Below, piece after piece: positions 36,869 to 46,424 of a stretch of 64,000 nucleotides of DNA (its first letter is position 1; every line of letters begins with the position of its first letter). The stretch is taken from the NCBI RefSeq assembly GCF_900105535.1, contig NZ_LT629779.1, positions 1,860,001-1,924,000 of the forward strand. Direction: 5' to 3'. Source of the DNA: Pseudarthrobacter equi. GTDB taxonomy: Bacteria > Actinomycetota > Actinomycetes > Actinomycetales > Micrococcaceae. The position numbers were made by a program, and so were the translations under genes. The notes beneath the pieces were generated by a model, which did no database searches, had not been told where the DNA came from, and saw nothing but the letters and a program-made list of their open reading frames with translations.

Positions 36869-37721
36869 GGACGAGCCGGACCCGCCGGGGATATCCGTCC
36901 GCACCCTGGACGGCGGCGACACCGCCGCGCTCAGGCACCTGGCTGAGCAGGACCGTGTGGCCAACGTGTTCATCCTCGCGCATTTACGCACTGCCGGTAC
37001 CGCCGCTCCCACCAGCGGCGGTGCCGGCATCGTCGGAGTTTTCGACGACGGCACGCTGGTAGGTGCCTGCTGGGCGGGCGCCAACCTGGTCCCCATCCAG
37101 CTCGACCCGGCCTTCGCGCCGCTGGTGGCCGAAGCCGCCAACCGCTCCGGCCGGCGCTACGCGTCCGCTTTCGGGCCCGCTGATGCGGTGCTGGCCCTTC
37201 ACGGGGAACTTGCTGAACTGGGCCACCGCGCCCACGAAATCCGCCCGGACCAGCCCCTGATGGTGATCGACGGGCCGGCCGACGTTCCACCCAACCCTGG
37301 ATTGGGGCTGGGTGACCTGGCAGACTTCGAGCGCATCCTGCCCGCCTGCGCCGCCATGTTCGAAGAAGAAGTGGGCTACTCGCCGTTCCTGGGCGGCCGG
37401 GAGTTCTACAGCCGCCGGGTCGAAGGCCTGATCCGGCAGGGCTATTCGCTGGTCCACCTCAACGAAGCCAAGGAAGTGGTCTTCAAAGCCGAACTCGGCG
37501 CCGTCACCGCCGAGGTCACCCAGGTCCAGGGGGTCTGGATGAATCCGCAGTACCGCGGGAAGGGGCTGAGCTCCGGCTACATGTCCGCCGTCGTGGAGCA
37601 GGCGCAGAAGATCGCGCCGCTGACCAGCCTTTACGTCAACGGCTTCAACGTCAGGGCCAGATCCACCTATGAACGTGTCGGCTTCCGCCAGGTGGGCACG
37701 TTCGCTACAGTTCTCTTCTAG
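36822..37721 (+). CDS. GNAT-family N-acetyltransferase with N-terminal DUF4081-like domain
   Basis: This 299-residue protein starts inside the end of ispG; GGGGAGG precedes the ATG. An N-terminal domain ([35 protein letters not shown]) is followed by a GNAT domain near residue 175. The acetyl-CoA binding loop is [20 protein letters not shown] and the ending is [20 protein letters not shown]. GNATs of this pairing accompany ispG and proS in actinobacteria, and the natural acceptor is unknown. An ATG nine bases later would also be in frame. It may be co-transcribed with ispG. Confidence 0.9.
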   Translation: MAKMLSKVAPWLASRKDEPDPPGISVRTLDGGDTAALRHLAEQDRVANVFILAHLRTAGTAAPTSGGAGIVGVFDDGTLVGACWAGANLVPIQLDPAFAPLVAEAANRSGRRYASAFGPADAVLALHGELAELGHRAHEIRPDQPLMVIDGPADVPPNPGLGLGDLADFERILPACAAMFEEEVGYSPFLGGREFYSRRVEGLIRQGYSLVHLNEAKEVVFKAELGAVTAEVTQVQGVWMNPQYRGKGLSSGYMSAVVEQAQKIAPLTSLYVNGFNVRARSTYERVGFRQVGTFATVLF

Positions 37722-37759
37722 CGGCCCGACGCAGGGCAGCATTTGGACTTGGGGGAAAA

Positions 37760-38518
37760 TTGAAGAATTCTGTGCTGGGTACGTTCGCGGTGTCTGCGGT
37801 TCTGGTTATCGGTGTTTCAGCCTGCGGGGGCACCTCGGCGCCCGGGGGAGACGCTGCGTCGGCGGGGAGCTCCGCGTCAGCCGGAACATCGGCGGAAACC
37901 GCCACTCCCTCGCCCACCCCCACACCGGACAAGGTGTACACCAGCGAGGAGCTGGCCGGAGTTGTCCGCGAGGTGCGGGACTCGGCAGACCGCCGGCTGA
38001 CACCGGTCCCCAGTGACCAGTTGGCCAGCACGTTGCAGCAGTCCAAGGACATGATGTCCTCCATCGAGGTTGAGCCGGCCGCATGCAAGGAACTGGCGGC
38101 CTCCGGCCAGGTACCGTCCCTGGACGGAGCGGCAATTGCCATGGGCCTCAGCACGGACGCCTCCTCCGGTATGGTCACCGCCCTTTCCTTGATGTCGGGG
38201 CTGGACCAGGCCGCTCTGGCGAAGGTTTCCGACCCCTCTGAGCAGCTGGAGAAGTGCTCGAACATGGTCATGACGGTGGCGGGCGTCAAGGTGGCGGTTG
38301 CCATCACCCGCATCGACGGCGTCAGCGGGGTTGCGGAAACCACCGCGTTCCGCACCGAAACGACGCTGCCCAACGGGCAGGTCCAGTCGGTGACCACCGC
38401 CCAGGCTGTCCACCACGGCGTGGTGCTGACCGCCGTCGCATCCGGCGGAACAGACGGTGCGGGTGCCCAGGAACAGGCAGGTTCGCTCCTGGATTCTGCG
38501 GCAGCCCTCATCAAGTAG
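37760..38518 (+). CDS. Putative secreted lipoprotein
   Basis: This 252-residue protein has an N-terminal signal peptide with lipobox VSAC (cysteine 22) in VLVIGVSACGGTSAPGG. A Ser/Thr/Pro-rich stretch (ETATPSPTPTPDKVYTSEEL) and a domain without recognisable motifs (ACKELAASGQVPSLDGAAIA, KCSNMVMTVAGVKVAVAITR) follow. The two cysteines around ACKE and KCSN could form a disulfide. The TTG start is preceded by GGGGG; no ATG fits. It would be anchored outside the membrane. It lies next to the GNAT gene, but co-transcription is not supported by an overlap. Function unknown. Confidence 0.8.
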   Translation: MKNSVLGTFAVSAVLVIGVSACGGTSAPGGDAASAGSSASAGTSAETATPSPTPTPDKVYTSEELAGVVREVRDSADRRLTPVPSDQLASTLQQSKDMMSSIEVEPAACKELAASGQVPSLDGAAIAMGLSTDASSGMVTALSLMSGLDQAALAKVSDPSEQLEKCSNMVMTVAGVKVAVAITRIDGVSGVAETTAFRTETTLPNGQVQSVTTAQAVHHGVVLTAVASGGTDGAGAQEQAGSLLDSAAALIK

Positions 38519-38545
38519 CCCGCCCGCATGACGCAGGGACCCCGG

Positions 38546-39232
38546 TCAGGACAGCGTCCCGGTCAGGTACCGCTGCACATTCGGGGCGACTGACCGGACC
38601 ACGTCTTCGGAGGCAGCGGAGGCCAGCGGCTCCAGCCGGACCACGTACCGCACCATCATCAGGCCAACCATCTGCGTAGCCACCAGGCTCCCGCGGAGGG
38701 CAACTTCATCGGCTGTCCCCGGGATGCCGGCCATCGCCCTGCTGATGATGGTGCGTGCCACCACGTCACGCAGCATTGCCGTCTTTGCCTTTGACCCCAG
38801 AGTTCCCCGCAGGAAGGCCAGCAGGCCGGGCTGGGCAGGGCCCTCCCAGAGGCGGAGCACTGCGCGGACCAGCAACTCTCCGCGTAGCCCCGGATCGGTG
38901 TCCGCGACGCCGGCAAGCACCTGCCCGGGGTCCGCGGGGAGTTCCACGCAGAGGGCAAAGAGTTCGTCCTTGCCGCTGAAGAAGTGGTGCACCATGGCGG
39001 GGTCCACTCCCGCAGCCCGCGCAACCTGGCGGAGGCTTGTTCCCTCGAATCCGTGGTCGGCGAACATCCGGCGTGCCGTTTTCAGGATGTGCTCCCGGGA
39101 TGCCGTGCTGCCGCCCCGGCGTCCCCGCCGCAGGGGAGCAGTGGAGTCCCGTGCCGGCAGAGGTTCCACCCGCTCCTGCGGAGTCACGCCGTGCTCCGGC
39201 GGCGTCCTTCCATGCCCTGCCGGCGGCTTCAT
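38546..39232 (-). CDS. TetR-family regulator at the end of the ABC exporter operon
   Basis: This 228-residue protein has a long basic N-terminal tail. A TetR DNA-binding domain follows (REHILKTARRMFADHGFEGT; LRQVARAAGVDPAMVHHFFS). A helical ligand domain ends with MVRYVVRLEPLASAASEDVV. It lies 16 bases downstream of the permease gene on the same strand, so it is the third gene of the ABC unit. The genes are ATPase, permease, regulator in order of transcription. A TetR that represses an exporter in response to an exported compound is the expected role. The operator candidate at 40884-40904 lies before the ATPase gene. Confidence 0.88.
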   Translation of the reverse strand: MKPPAGHGRTPPEHGVTPQERVEPLPARDSTAPLRRGRRGGSTASREHILKTARRMFADHGFEGTSLRQVARAAGVDPAMVHHFFSGKDELFALCVELPADPGQVLAGVADTDPGLRGELLVRAVLRLWEGPAQPGLLAFLRGTLGSKAKTAMLRDVVARTIISRAMAGIPGTADEVALRGSLVATQMVGLMMVRYVVRLEPLASAASEDVVRSVAPNVQRYLTGTLS

Positions 39233-39248
39233 GCCCTGAAGCGGCGGG

Positions 39249-40004
39249 TCATGCGCTGCGCCTGCGCAGGGTGAGGGCGGCCAACAGCAGGACGCCGAGG
39301 ACTATGGCTGCCATGATTGCGGTGTCCTGCCACAGTTGGCCCGTTGCTTCGCTGTTGGAGGCGATTTCCTGGAGTGCATCCACCGAGAACGTCAGCGGCA
39401 GCACATTGGAGATCGCTTCCAGGACACCGTTCATCCGGTCCCTCGCAACAAAAAGGCCGCAGAGCAGGATCTGGGGCACCACCACCACCGGCATGAACTG
39501 CACGGCCTGGAATTCGGTCCTCGCGAAGGCGGAACACAGCAGGCCCAGTGCCACGCCCAGGACGGCGTTGATCACCGCTATCAGCATCACCAGGCCTGGT
39601 GGGCCTTCGATGTTGAGGCCGAAGACCCAGTAGGCCACGGCGGTGGCCACCAGGGACTGCAGCGCGGCCATGATGGAGAAGGCCAGGCCGTAGCCGAAGA
39701 GCAGGTCTGCCTTGTGGACCGGCGTGGTGAGCAGCCGTTCCAGCGTGCCGGACGTGCGTTCGCGGAGCATAGTGATGGACGTGACCAGGAACATCACCAC
39801 GAAGGGAAAGATCGCGAGCATCATCAGTCCCACGCGGTCGAACGTACGGGGTGCCCCCGGAGGGAGGGACTCGTTCCCGTACAGGTAATAGACCGCCGTC
39901 AGCAGGAGGGCGGGCACCACCAGGATCATGGCGATGCTCCGGTGGTCATGGCGGAGTTGCCCCAGGACCCGGCGGGTGGTGGCCAACAGCATCCAGGCAT
40001 CCAT
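39249..40004 (-). CDS. ABC-2 type transporter permease (efflux)
   Basis: This 251-residue membrane protein has the ABC2_membrane pattern with six hydrophobic segments. The first is VVPALLLTAVYYLYGNESLP and the next block is LMMLAIFPFVVMFLVTSITM. LRERTSGTLERLLTTPVHKA is the cytoplasmic loop between helices, and it ends with IMAAIVLGVLLLAALTLRRRS. It forms the pore that pairs with the ATPase encoded before it. Its ATG overlaps the ATPase stop codon (TAATG). Drug or antibiotic efflux is typical for DrrB-like permeases of this size, but the substrate is not known. Confidence 0.93.
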   Translation of the reverse strand: MDAWMLLATTRRVLGQLRHDHRSIAMILVVPALLLTAVYYLYGNESLPPGAPRTFDRVGLMMLAIFPFVVMFLVTSITMLRERTSGTLERLLTTPVHKADLLFGYGLAFSIMAALQSLVATAVAYWVFGLNIEGPPGLVMLIAVINAVLGVALGLLCSAFARTEFQAVQFMPVVVVPQILLCGLFVARDRMNGVLEAISNVLPLTFSVDALQEIASNSEATGQLWQDTAIMAAIVLGVLLLAALTLRRRSA

Positions 40005-40840
40005 TACCGCATCCTCCTGTCGTGCCATCCGGCGGAGTGTGCGCTGCGTGCCGGGATCCCGCCGTCGTGGTCTTCCTGTTCCGTGATGATGGTGAGGAAC
40101 GCCTGCTCCAGGTCGTTGCTGCGCCCGCGTTCTGCCAGTTCCGAGGGCGTCAGCTGCGCCAGGAGCTTGCCCCCGCGCAGCAGCAGCAGGCTGTGGCAGT
40201 GGCTGGCTTCCTCCATGACGTGGCTGGAGACCAGGAGCGTGGTGCCGGCCTCCGCGAGGGACCGGAAACGGTTCCACAGGTCCGCCCTCAGCACGGGATC
40301 CAGGCCCACGGTGGGCTCGTCCAGGACAAGCAGTTGGGGGCGTGCCACCAGCGCGCAGGCCAGGGAAACGCGGCTGAGCTGGCCGCCGGACAGGTCCGCG
40401 GCCTTCTGCCGGGCCTGGGGCACGAGTCCGACGGCGGCAATCGCCTCCGCTACGTCGGGTTTGCCCTTGCGGTGCATGGCGCCGAAGTACCGCACGTTGG
40501 CTTCGACCGTCAGGTCCGGATAAACACTGGGCGATTGCGTCACATACCCCACCAGGTGGCGCAACATCGGATGGCCCGCGGGGCGGCCCAGCACCTGCAC
40601 GGCACCGGACGCCGCCTGGACGCCCACGATGGTGCGCATCAGGGTGGTTTTGCCGCTCCCGGACGGGCCAAGCAGACCCGTGATCCGGCCGGCCGGAATG
40701 GAGAAGTCAACATTCTGGAGCACAGTGTCCCGGCCCCGCCTTACCGTCAGTCCGGAGACGGACACTGCAGCACCCGCCACGGGGTTGGAACTGTCCGGGA
40801 CAGGACCGCTCCCCGCGAATCCCGGAGTGGAAGGGGACAT
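40004..40840 (-). CDS. ABC transporter ATP-binding protein (DrrA-like)
   Basis: This 278-residue ATPase has Walker A LLGPSGSGKTTLMRT and signature LSGGQLSRVSL. Walker B is LLVLDEPTVGLDP, with the H-loop in SSHVMEEASH. It powers the permease encoded next. The start at 40840 is preceded by GGAGG and gives a normal length; earlier in-frame starts would add a 46-residue tail without support. The short C-terminal tail (HDGGIPARSAHSAGW) is variable. The operon is preceded by a palindrome and a -35-like TTGACA on the minus strand at 40958-40963. Confidence 0.94.
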   Translation of the reverse strand: MSPSTPGFAGSGPVPDSSNPVAGAAVSVSGLTVRRGRDTVLQNVDFSIPAGRITGLLGPSGSGKTTLMRTIVGVQAASGAVQVLGRPAGHPMLRHLVGYVTQSPSVYPDLTVEANVRYFGAMHRKGKPDVAEAIAAVGLVPQARQKAADLSGGQLSRVSLACALVARPQLLVLDEPTVGLDPVLRADLWNRFRSLAEAGTTLLVSSHVMEEASHCHSLLLLRGGKLLAQLTPSELAERGRSNDLEQAFLTIITEQEDHDGGIPARSAHSAGWHDRRMR

Positions 40841-41222
40841 GGCTGCCTCCGCGTGGAGCAGGCGTCGCGGGCTGAAGGCCCGAAATTCATCACCTGGTGA
40901 ATTCAAGGTAAGTCCGGCTTTCCGCCCGGTCAATAGCTCTTCACGGAAGAAATTACTTGTCAACGTGCCCACCATCACATAGGTTCGATCTAGCTGCGCT
41001 GAGTGGAGTGGGCGGTCTCACCAGTCCTCACCTGTAATAAGGCGATAACGGCGTTGAGCCACGCCCGGATGCAATGACCAGCCCTATTGGGGGGCCAGGG
41101 GCTTTGCAATCGGGCGTGGCTCTACTGTTTCCAGGCGAGTGGTGCTGTGCCGGTAGATTAGTATGCAGACGAATTTGTCCGGCCCTGCTGATCCAGCACT
41201 TTTCCAGAAACGGATACCACCC
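40841..41222. other. Intergenic region between the ABC operon and proS
   Basis: This 382-base stretch holds the minus-strand promoter region of the ABC operon and the plus-strand promoter of proS. On the minus strand a TTGACA-like -35 lies at 40958-40963 and the palindrome at 40884-40904. On the plus strand TAGATT (41154-41159) is a -10-like element, which would place the start of transcription near 41166, after the earliest in-frame proS ATG at 41163. I see no gene here. Confidence 0.5.
40884..40904. promoter_or_regulatory. Probable TetR operator of the ABC exporter operon
   Basis: An imperfect palindrome AATTCATCACC/GGTGAATT has a perfect core TCACC-T-GGTGA (40890-40900) and outer AATTCA and TGAATT arms, offset by one base. 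It lies 44 bases upstream of the ATPase start, between the -35 element and the gene, which suits repression by the regulator encoded at the end of the operon. Confidence 0.5.
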
Positions 41223-43034
41223 GTGGTCCTTAGAATGTCCCAGCTTTTCCTGCGCACCCTGCGTGAAGATCCCGTCGATGCAGAGGTGGCCAGCCACAAA
41301 CTGCTGGTCCGCGCCGGCTACATCCGCCGCGCGGCTCCCGGGATCTACACCTGGCTGCCGCTGGGACTGAGCGTACTCCGCAAGGTGGAGCAGGTCATCC
41401 GTGAGGAAATGACCGCCATCGGTGCCCAGGAAGTCCACTTCCCGGCCCTGCTGCCGCGTGAACCCTACGAGGCAACCAACCGCTGGACCGAGTACGGTCA
41501 GGGGCTGTTCCGGCTGCAGGACCGCAAGGGCGCCGACTACCTCCTGGCCCCCACGCACGAGGAGATGTTCACACTCCTCGTGAAGGACCTGTATTCCTCC
41601 TACAAGGACCTGCCCCTGAGCCTTTACCAGATCCAGAACAAGTACCGCGACGAGGCCCGTCCCCGGGCAGGCCTCCTCCGCGGCCGCGAGTTCATCATGA
41701 AGGATTCCTACTCCTTCGACGTGGACGACGCCGGCCTGGACGCCAGCTACGCGGCCCACCGGTCCGCGTACCTCAAGATCTTCGCGCGGCTCGGCCTCGA
41801 GGTTGTCCCCGTGGCAGCCACCGCCGGCGCCATGGGCGGCTCCCGGAGCGAGGAGTTCCTGTTCCCCACGGAAATCGGCGAAGACACCTTCGTCCGGTCT
41901 GCCGCAGGCTACGCAGCCAACGTCGAAGCCGTCACCACCGTGGTGCCCGAAGACATCGACTTCACGGATGCGCCTGCCGCGCAGGTCCTGGATACCCCGG
42001 ACACACCCACCATTGAGACCCTGGTCAACGCATCCAACCAGATCGCGCCCCGGGCAGAGGCCGACGGCGGCGCCTGGACTGCCGCTGACACGCTGAAGAA
42101 CGTTGTCCTCGCCGTCACGCTGCCCACCGGTGAACGCCAGCTGGTGGTCATCGGCCTTCCCGGCGACCGCGGCGTGGACCTGAAGCGCGTCGAGGCCAAC
42201 ATCGGCGCGTTCCTGCCGATGGCCGGCGAGATCGGACTCGAGCAGGCCGGCGAAGAGGACCTCAAGAAGCAGCCCCTGATCGTCAAGGGTTACCTGGGCC
42301 CCGGCCTGTCGCTGGACGCACCGCTCCTGGGCTCCGAAGGAACCACCAAGCTGCTGTACCTGGTGGATCCGCGGGTTGTCAGCGGCACCAGCTGGATCAC
42401 CGGCGCCAACGAAGCCGGCAAGCACGTCTTCGGCCTCGTTGCCGGCCGCGACTTCACCTGGGACGGCGTCATCGAGTGCACCGAGGTCCGCGCTGGCGAC
42501 CCCGCACCGGACGGTTCCGGCCCCCTGGAAACGGCACGGGGCATCGAGATGGGCCACATCTTCCAGCTCGGCCGCAAGTACGCCGCAGCCCTGGACCTCA
42601 AGGTGCTGGACCAGAACGGCAAGCAGGTCACGGTCACCATGGGTTCCTATGGCGTCGGCGTCACCCGCGCGGTGGCCGCCCTGGCCGAGGCCAACCACGA
42701 TGCCAAGGGCCTCACCTGGCCCCGCGCCGTGGCACCTGCCGACGTCCACGTGGTCGCGGTGGGCAAGGGCGAGGACATTTTCGCCGCCGCTGAGCAGCTG
42801 TCCGAGGGCCTCGAAGCCGCCGGCCTCGACGTCATCTACGACGACCGCTTCAAGGTGTCCCCGGGCGTGAAGTTCGGTGACGCCGAACTGTTGGGCGTGC
42901 CCACCATCCTGGCCGTCGGCCGCGGGCTGGTGGACGGCGTCGTGGAGATCAAGGACCGCCGCACCGGAGAAGCCGAGAACGTCGCGGTGGACAAGGCCGT
43001 TGACTACGTGGTCAACGCCGTCCGCAACAGCTGA
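41223..43034 (+). CDS. proS: Prolyl-tRNA synthetase
   Basis: A class II synthetase that charges tRNA-Pro. The 603-residue protein has motif 1 near the N terminus ([20 protein letters not shown]) and motif 2 with [20 protein letters not shown] and [20 protein letters not shown]. It keeps the [10 protein letters not shown] block and the internal editing (INS) domain around residues 230-400. A C-terminal anticodon-binding domain follows ([20 protein letters not shown]). The GTG at 41223 is chosen over the ATG at 41163 because the visible -10 would start the message near 41166. The N-terminal [15 protein letters not shown] matches other actinobacterial ProS starts. Confidence 0.95.
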   Translation: MVLRMSQLFLRTLREDPVDAEVASHKLLVRAGYIRRAAPGIYTWLPLGLSVLRKVEQVIREEMTAIGAQEVHFPALLPREPYEATNRWTEYGQGLFRLQDRKGADYLLAPTHEEMFTLLVKDLYSSYKDLPLSLYQIQNKYRDEARPRAGLLRGREFIMKDSYSFDVDDAGLDASYAAHRSAYLKIFARLGLEVVPVAATAGAMGGSRSEEFLFPTEIGEDTFVRSAAGYAANVEAVTTVVPEDIDFTDAPAAQVLDTPDTPTIETLVNASNQIAPRAEADGGAWTAADTLKNVVLAVTLPTGERQLVVIGLPGDRGVDLKRVEANIGAFLPMAGEIGLEQAGEEDLKKQPLIVKGYLGPGLSLDAPLLGSEGTTKLLYLVDPRVVSGTSWITGANEAGKHVFGLVAGRDFTWDGVIECTEVRAGDPAPDGSGPLETARGIEMGHIFQLGRKYAAALDLKVLDQNGKQVTVTMGSYGVGVTRAVAALAEANHDAKGLTWPRAVAPADVHVVAVGKGEDIFAAAEQLSEGLEAAGLDVIYDDRFKVSPGVKFGDAELLGVPTILAVGRGLVDGVVEIKDRRTGEAENVAVDKAVDYVVNAVRNS

Positions 43035-43042
43035 TCCCGGGC

Positions 43043-43837
43043 GTGGACTTTGGTCTTGAGCACCTCCAGCTGACCACCCTCATCCTCATCGTCCTGGCCG
43101 GCTTCGGTGCCGGCTGGGTCGATGCGGTGGTGGGCGGGGGAGGGCTGATCCAGCTGCCCGCGCTGCTGCTGGTCCCGGGCATCACCCCGGTGCAGGCGCT
43201 GGCAACCAACAAACTGGGCTCTATCTTCGGGACAACCACCAGCGCGGTCACCTACTACCGCAGGGTGGGGCCGGACCTGAAGACGGCGCTGCCCATGGCG
43301 GTGATTGCCCTCGCGGGGAGCTTCGGCGGCGCGATCCTGGCGGCCAACCTGCCCGCCAGCGTCTTCAAACCGATCATCGTCGCCGCGCTGGTCGCCGTCG
43401 CGCTTTTCACGGCCCTCAAGCCCAACGTCGGGGACATTACGGCGCTGCGGCACGACGGCCACAAGCACTACGTCGTGGCCTGCCTGATCGGTGCGGTCAT
43501 CGGTTTCTATGATGGCCTGATCGGTCCGGGCACCGGGTCATTCCTGGTCATCGCGCTGGTATCGGCCATGGGCTACGCGTTCCTGGAGGCCAGTGCCAAG
43601 GCCAAGATCGTAAATATGGCAACCAATGCCGGTGCCCTCATGTTCTTCCTGCCGCACGGCTCGATCCTGTGGGGACTCGGGCTGCTGCTGGGAGTTGCCA
43701 ACATGGCGGGCGGCTACCTTGGCGCACGGACTGCGGTCAAGCAGGGAAGCCGGTTCGTCAGGGTGGTTTTCCTGGTGGTGGTGGCCGCCCTGATCGTCAA
43801 ACTCGGGTTTGACGTGTGGCAGGAAAACTTCGCCTGA
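43043..43837 (+). CDS. TSUP family (TauE/SafE) membrane permease
   Basis: This 264-residue protein has about eight transmembrane helices. The family motifs are GFGAGWVDAVVGGGGLIQLP in the first half and IGFYDGLIGPGTGSFLVIAL in the second. TSUP proteins move small anions such as sulfite, sulfoacetate, taurine or other organosulfonates, in either direction. The substrate is not predictable here. The GTG start follows the proS stop after eight bases, so it is likely co-transcribed with proS. Confidence 0.93.
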   Translation: MDFGLEHLQLTTLILIVLAGFGAGWVDAVVGGGGLIQLPALLLVPGITPVQALATNKLGSIFGTTTSAVTYYRRVGPDLKTALPMAVIALAGSFGGAILAANLPASVFKPIIVAALVAVALFTALKPNVGDITALRHDGHKHYVVACLIGAVIGFYDGLIGPGTGSFLVIALVSAMGYAFLEASAKAKIVNMATNAGALMFFLPHGSILWGLGLLLGVANMAGGYLGARTAVKQGSRFVRVVFLVVVAALIVKLGFDVWQENFA

Positions 43838-43915
43838 CCGGCCCTGCCCCGGCATGGTCCGGACCCCGCGGTGGCACCCCTCGTCGCCGCCCGGGTCAGC
43901 GCGTAGCATGCAGGT

Positions 43916-45307
43916 ATGTCACACGGCGACGACGCCTACGGGCCAGCCCTGGAAGCGGCGGCAAGGCACGCCACGGCCTGGCTGGACAGCCTTCCCGGCA
44001 GGCATGTGGGCCCGGCCGTCGAGGCGCATGACCTCACGGACGTGTTTGGCGGAAGCCTCCCGGACCAGGGCCTCCCTGCGGATGGCGTGGTGGACTTCCT
44101 GGCGCGGGCTGCCGAGCCCGGCCTCATGGCCATGCCCTCCGGCCGTTTCTTTGGCTGGGTCATCGGCGGAACCCTGCCCGCGGCGCTGGCCGCGGATTGG
44201 CTGGTCAGCGCCTGGGACCAGAACGCCGGGCTGCGCTACGCCACCCCGGCCATGGCCGCCATCGAGGAAGCCGCCGGGACCTGGCTTTTGGACCTGCTGG
44301 GATTGCCGGCGGCGTCCGACGTCGGGTTCGTCACCGGGGCCACGATGGCAAACTTCACCGGCATGGCCGCCGGCCGGTGGCGGCTCCTTGCCGACGCCGG
44401 CTGGGACCTGGACCGAGACGGCCTGGCGGGCGCGCCGCGGATCCGCTGCTTCGTGGGCCGTGAGCGGCACGACACCGTGGACCTGGGACTGCGCTACTTG
44501 GGGCTGGGCCAACCGGCCGTAGTCGAGGCCGACGGCCAGGGGCGGATGGTTCCTGCCGCCCTGGACGCGGCACTGGGAGCCGGCAGCGGCCCGGCGCTCG
44601 TCTGCCTGCAGGCCGGGAACCTTCATTCCGGTGCATTCGACCCCTTCTCCGAAGCCATCAGGGTTGCCAGGAAACACGGCGCCTGGGTGCACATCGACGG
44701 TGCCTTCGGACTGTGGGCCGCGGCGTCGCCGGAACTCCGCCACCTGACGGATGGATTCGACGGCGCCGATTCGTGGGGGACCGATGCCCACAAGACCCTG
44801 AACGTCCCCTACGACTGCGGCATCGCCATAGTCCGTGACGCGCCGGCCCTGCGTGCAGCCATGGGGCTGCATGCGAGCTATCTGGTGCATGACGCCGAGG
44901 GGCCGGGTGACCCGTTCGAGAAAGTGCCGGAACTGTCCCGGCGGGCCCGGGGCGTCCCGGTGTGGGCGGCGCTCAGGAGCCTGGGCAGGGACGGCGTTGC
45001 CGCACAGGTCAACGGGCTGGCCCGTGCAGCCGCACGGATCGCTGCCGGGCTGCGCGGCATCGACGGGGTGGAAGTACTCAACGATGTGCAGTTCACCCAG
45101 GTCAGCCTGGCTTTCGGCGACGACGACACCACCCGGGCCGTGACCGCCCGTATTATCGCGGACGGCAGGGTGTGGATGTCCGGCTCCCGGTGGCAGGACC
45201 GTGACATCCTTCGCGTCTCCGTCAGTAACTGGCGGACCGGTGCCGACGACATTGAAATTGCAGTGGACGCTGTCAGGTCCGCCCTCGGGGCCGTGCGGGC
45301 GCACTAG
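43916..45307 (+). CDS. PLP-dependent group II decarboxylase-like protein
   Basis: This 463-residue protein has the aspartate-aminotransferase fold of group II decarboxylases. The small-domain start is MPSGRFFGWVIGG, then WDQNAGLRYATPAMAAIEEA. HIDGAFGLWAAASPELRHL holds the cofactor Asp, and TDAHKTLNVPYDCGIAI has the Schiff-base Lys. The -10-like TAGCAT (43904-43909) lies six bases before the ATG, so the message is probably leaderless. The substrate is unknown: aromatic or glutamate decarboxylases and aminotransferase relatives are all possible. It converges on the kinase gene at a hairpin. Confidence 0.9.
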   Translation: MSHGDDAYGPALEAAARHATAWLDSLPGRHVGPAVEAHDLTDVFGGSLPDQGLPADGVVDFLARAAEPGLMAMPSGRFFGWVIGGTLPAALAADWLVSAWDQNAGLRYATPAMAAIEEAAGTWLLDLLGLPAASDVGFVTGATMANFTGMAAGRWRLLADAGWDLDRDGLAGAPRIRCFVGRERHDTVDLGLRYLGLGQPAVVEADGQGRMVPAALDAALGAGSGPALVCLQAGNLHSGAFDPFSEAIRVARKHGAWVHIDGAFGLWAAASPELRHLTDGFDGADSWGTDAHKTLNVPYDCGIAIVRDAPALRAAMGLHASYLVHDAEGPGDPFEKVPELSRRARGVPVWAALRSLGRDGVAAQVNGLARAAARIAAGLRGIDGVEVLNDVQFTQVSLAFGDDDTTRAVTARIIADGRVWMSGSRWQDRDILRVSVSNWRTGADDIEIAVDAVRSALGAVRAH

Positions 45308-45343
45308 CGGCTGGCCTGCAATCCCGTGAGGGAACCGGCCGCT
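45306..45343. terminator. Convergent terminator hairpin
   Basis: AGCGGCTGG (45306-45314) pairs with CCGGCCGCT (45335-45343) through nine pairs, one a G-T wobble. The stem overlaps both stop codons of the flanking convergent genes. T-runs are weak on either side, so efficiency is uncertain. Confidence 0.5.
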
Positions 45344-46395
45344 CAGCGGCGCGTTCCGGACCCACTGTCCTGCCCCGGTTCAGGCAGCGAACGGGCCGGC
45401 GGCAGCCCGGGAAGCGTCCGTCCCGCCAGCGTACTGGCCACCCAGAGCGACCGGGCAAGATCGCCCTGATGGTGCGGTTCGGCCGCGTACCAGAGGGCAT
45501 TCGCCACCTCCCGGGCGACCGCCCACTGCCGCGCTATCTCCGGGTCCAGTCCTGCAGCGGTACTGAAGTCCGCACAACGGCGCCGCAGCGCCGCCTCCGG
45601 ACCTTCCTCCGGCAGGTCGTACAGCCGATTCCACAGCAGCGGAGCCACGGCGAACTCGGCCTCGCCGATCAGCGGCTGTGGATCGATCGCAACGTACCGT
45701 CCGGAGGGCTGGGCGTTTCCGGGCCGCCCGGGGTCAGGACGGGCCAGGATGTTCAGGAAGTGCAGGTCCGCATGGACCATGACATCACGGGCGGAGCGGC
45801 GGCCCACGGCACCGCGGGTCTGGCAGACCTCCAGGGCAGCCTCGAGCAGCCACCGCGGAAAGGGCCGGCCCAGCTGGTCCCAGTCCGCGGGAAATTCATC
45901 GCTCCACTGCTCGGCGCGGGCCGCGATGTGTCCGAAGGCGCTCCACTCCGGCCGGGCGTCGGGCACCAGGCTGAGCTGCCGGACCAGCCCGCCCCACACT
46001 GCTGCCGCCTCGTCCAGCGGCACGTCGTTGAGGGAGGCGCCCGCCTCCAGCCGTTCCAGGAGCATGGAGCACGTTTGACCATCCCGCTCCAGCAGGCCCA
46101 CGGCACCGCGACCGGCCCACAGGGCCAGGGCGTGGGGCTCGCCGAGGGCTTCGTCATGGGGGTAGGCAACCTTGAGGGCGGCCGGCGTGCCGTCCTCCCT
46201 CAGCACAGGCACCACCACAGCGCCATGGCCACTCCAAGGCAGGGCGCCCGGAAGGAGGCCGGACGCCAGGTTCCACTGTTCCATCCGGCCGGCAATCAGG
46301 CCGGGCAGCGAGGCAAGCCACGCCCGCCCGGAACTGCTGCGCCGGTACCTGGCGTCGAGTTCGGACGGGATGGGCACGCTCGTTGCTGGAGTCAT
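45343..46395 (-). CDS. Aminoglycoside/hydroxyurea antibiotic-kinase family protein (APH(6)-like)
   Basis: This 350-residue protein shows the APH fold. The N lobe has AVVVPVLREDGTPAALKVAY and the catalytic-loop block is VMVHADLHFLNILARPDPG. The metal Asp follows in VAIDPQPLIGEAEFAVAPLL. The family includes streptomycin 6-kinases and hydroxyurea phosphotransferases, but most chromosomal members have unknown substrates. The ATG at 46395 lies seven bases after TAGGCT, a leaderless -10 position, so it is chosen over the ATG at 46401. Its end overlaps the convergent hairpin. Confidence 0.88.
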   Translation of the reverse strand: MTPATSVPIPSELDARYRRSSSGRAWLASLPGLIAGRMEQWNLASGLLPGALPWSGHGAVVVPVLREDGTPAALKVAYPHDEALGEPHALALWAGRGAVGLLERDGQTCSMLLERLEAGASLNDVPLDEAAAVWGGLVRQLSLVPDARPEWSAFGHIAARAEQWSDEFPADWDQLGRPFPRWLLEAALEVCQTRGAVGRRSARDVMVHADLHFLNILARPDPGRPGNAQPSGRYVAIDPQPLIGEAEFAVAPLLWNRLYDLPEEGPEAALRRRCADFSTAAGLDPEIARQWAVAREVANALWYAAEPHHQGDLARSLWVASTLAGRTLPGLPPARSLPEPGQDSGSGTRR

Positions 46396-46424
46396 CGGCA
46401 TCAGCCTAGTGTCTGCAGGGCGGG

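Noticed and set aside
41163..41222. An earlier ATG start for proS
   Set aside because: It lies just upstream of, or at, the predicted transcription start and lacks a ribosome site; the 20 extra residues have no family support.
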